NCBI GenBank assembly: GCA_035041965.1
Contig: JAPYMA010003062.1
Location: forward strand, 1 to 64,000
Source: Anisakis pegreffii
Lineage: Eukaryota > Nematoda > Chromadorea > Rhabditida > Anisakidae
Length of the DNA: 64,000 bases
Direction: 5' to 3'
Shown here: one piece after another, positions 63,872 to 64,000 of the stretch
Layout: the number at the start of each line of letters is the position of its first letter
Position numbering within the stretch: position 1 is the stretch's first letter
Notes under the pieces: model-generated
What the model saw: only the letters and a program-made list of their open reading frames with translations
Told to the model about the DNA's origin: nothing
Databases searched by the model: none
Position numbers and translations under genes: made by a program

Positions 63872-64000
63872 CTGAAAACCATATGAGAAGAATAATCTTC
63901 GCGAACAAAATCGCTAAATTCGAATGGAAAATATCGAGATAAAACTCCTATGCAAAGTTCACATAAACATAGAAACTTAAACACACGAACATTAAGTGGA

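Overview
The window reads as AT-rich, intron-rich nuclear DNA from a nematode. The evidence is a gene of the EFF-1/AFF-1 cell-fusion family, which is best known from nematodes, many short introns bounded by gt...ag with TTTCAG-type acceptors, and TTTCAG acceptors placed 0 to 13 nt in front of start codons, as expected for spliced-leader trans-splicing. No bacterial, viral or organellar features were seen. I could not name the species.

Layout, left to right. 1-2550 is AT-rich and mostly empty, with one broken-looking two-exon remnant on the minus strand. 2551-4580 is a tandem satellite: six copies of a 242-bp unit whose translations are identical, then three decayed copies. 4581-6140 holds only orphan exon-like ORFs. 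6141-10430 (+) is a seven-exon, 594-residue gene that resembles the nucleolar protein NEPRO. 11566-29434 (+) is the SPTLC1 subunit of serine palmitoyltransferase (12 exons, 499 residues). Its seventh intron is 11,656 bp long and encloses a complete antisense trehalase gene (15101-20651, minus, 10 exons, 1067 residues) with a ~480-residue proline/serine-rich N-terminal extension and two GC-AG introns. 32384-36652 is a second satellite array of the same family as the first, built from interleaved 178-bp and 237-bp units and interrupted by a 100-N assembly gap. 36653-53878 is gene-poor, with a tRNA-Met-like relic and one three-exon gene for an unknown 146-residue secreted protein (43636-44438, +). 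53879-60619 (+) is a multi-exon gene for a single-pass EFF-1/AFF-1-type fusogen. The right end (62824-63871, minus) holds exons of a secreted protein that I do not recognise.

The genes do not form an obvious pathway. SPTLC1 makes sphingolipid precursors in the ER, trehalase hydrolyses trehalose at the cell surface or outside the cell, the fusogen merges plasma membranes, and the NEPRO-like protein is probably nucleolar. The most notable structural feature is the nested antisense pair SPTLC1/trehalase. The most notable sequence architecture is the pair of related satellite arrays about 28 kb apart.

All exon models were built by eye from reading frame, splice sites and remembered family motifs. 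No alignment or database search was run. Residue numbers follow those models.
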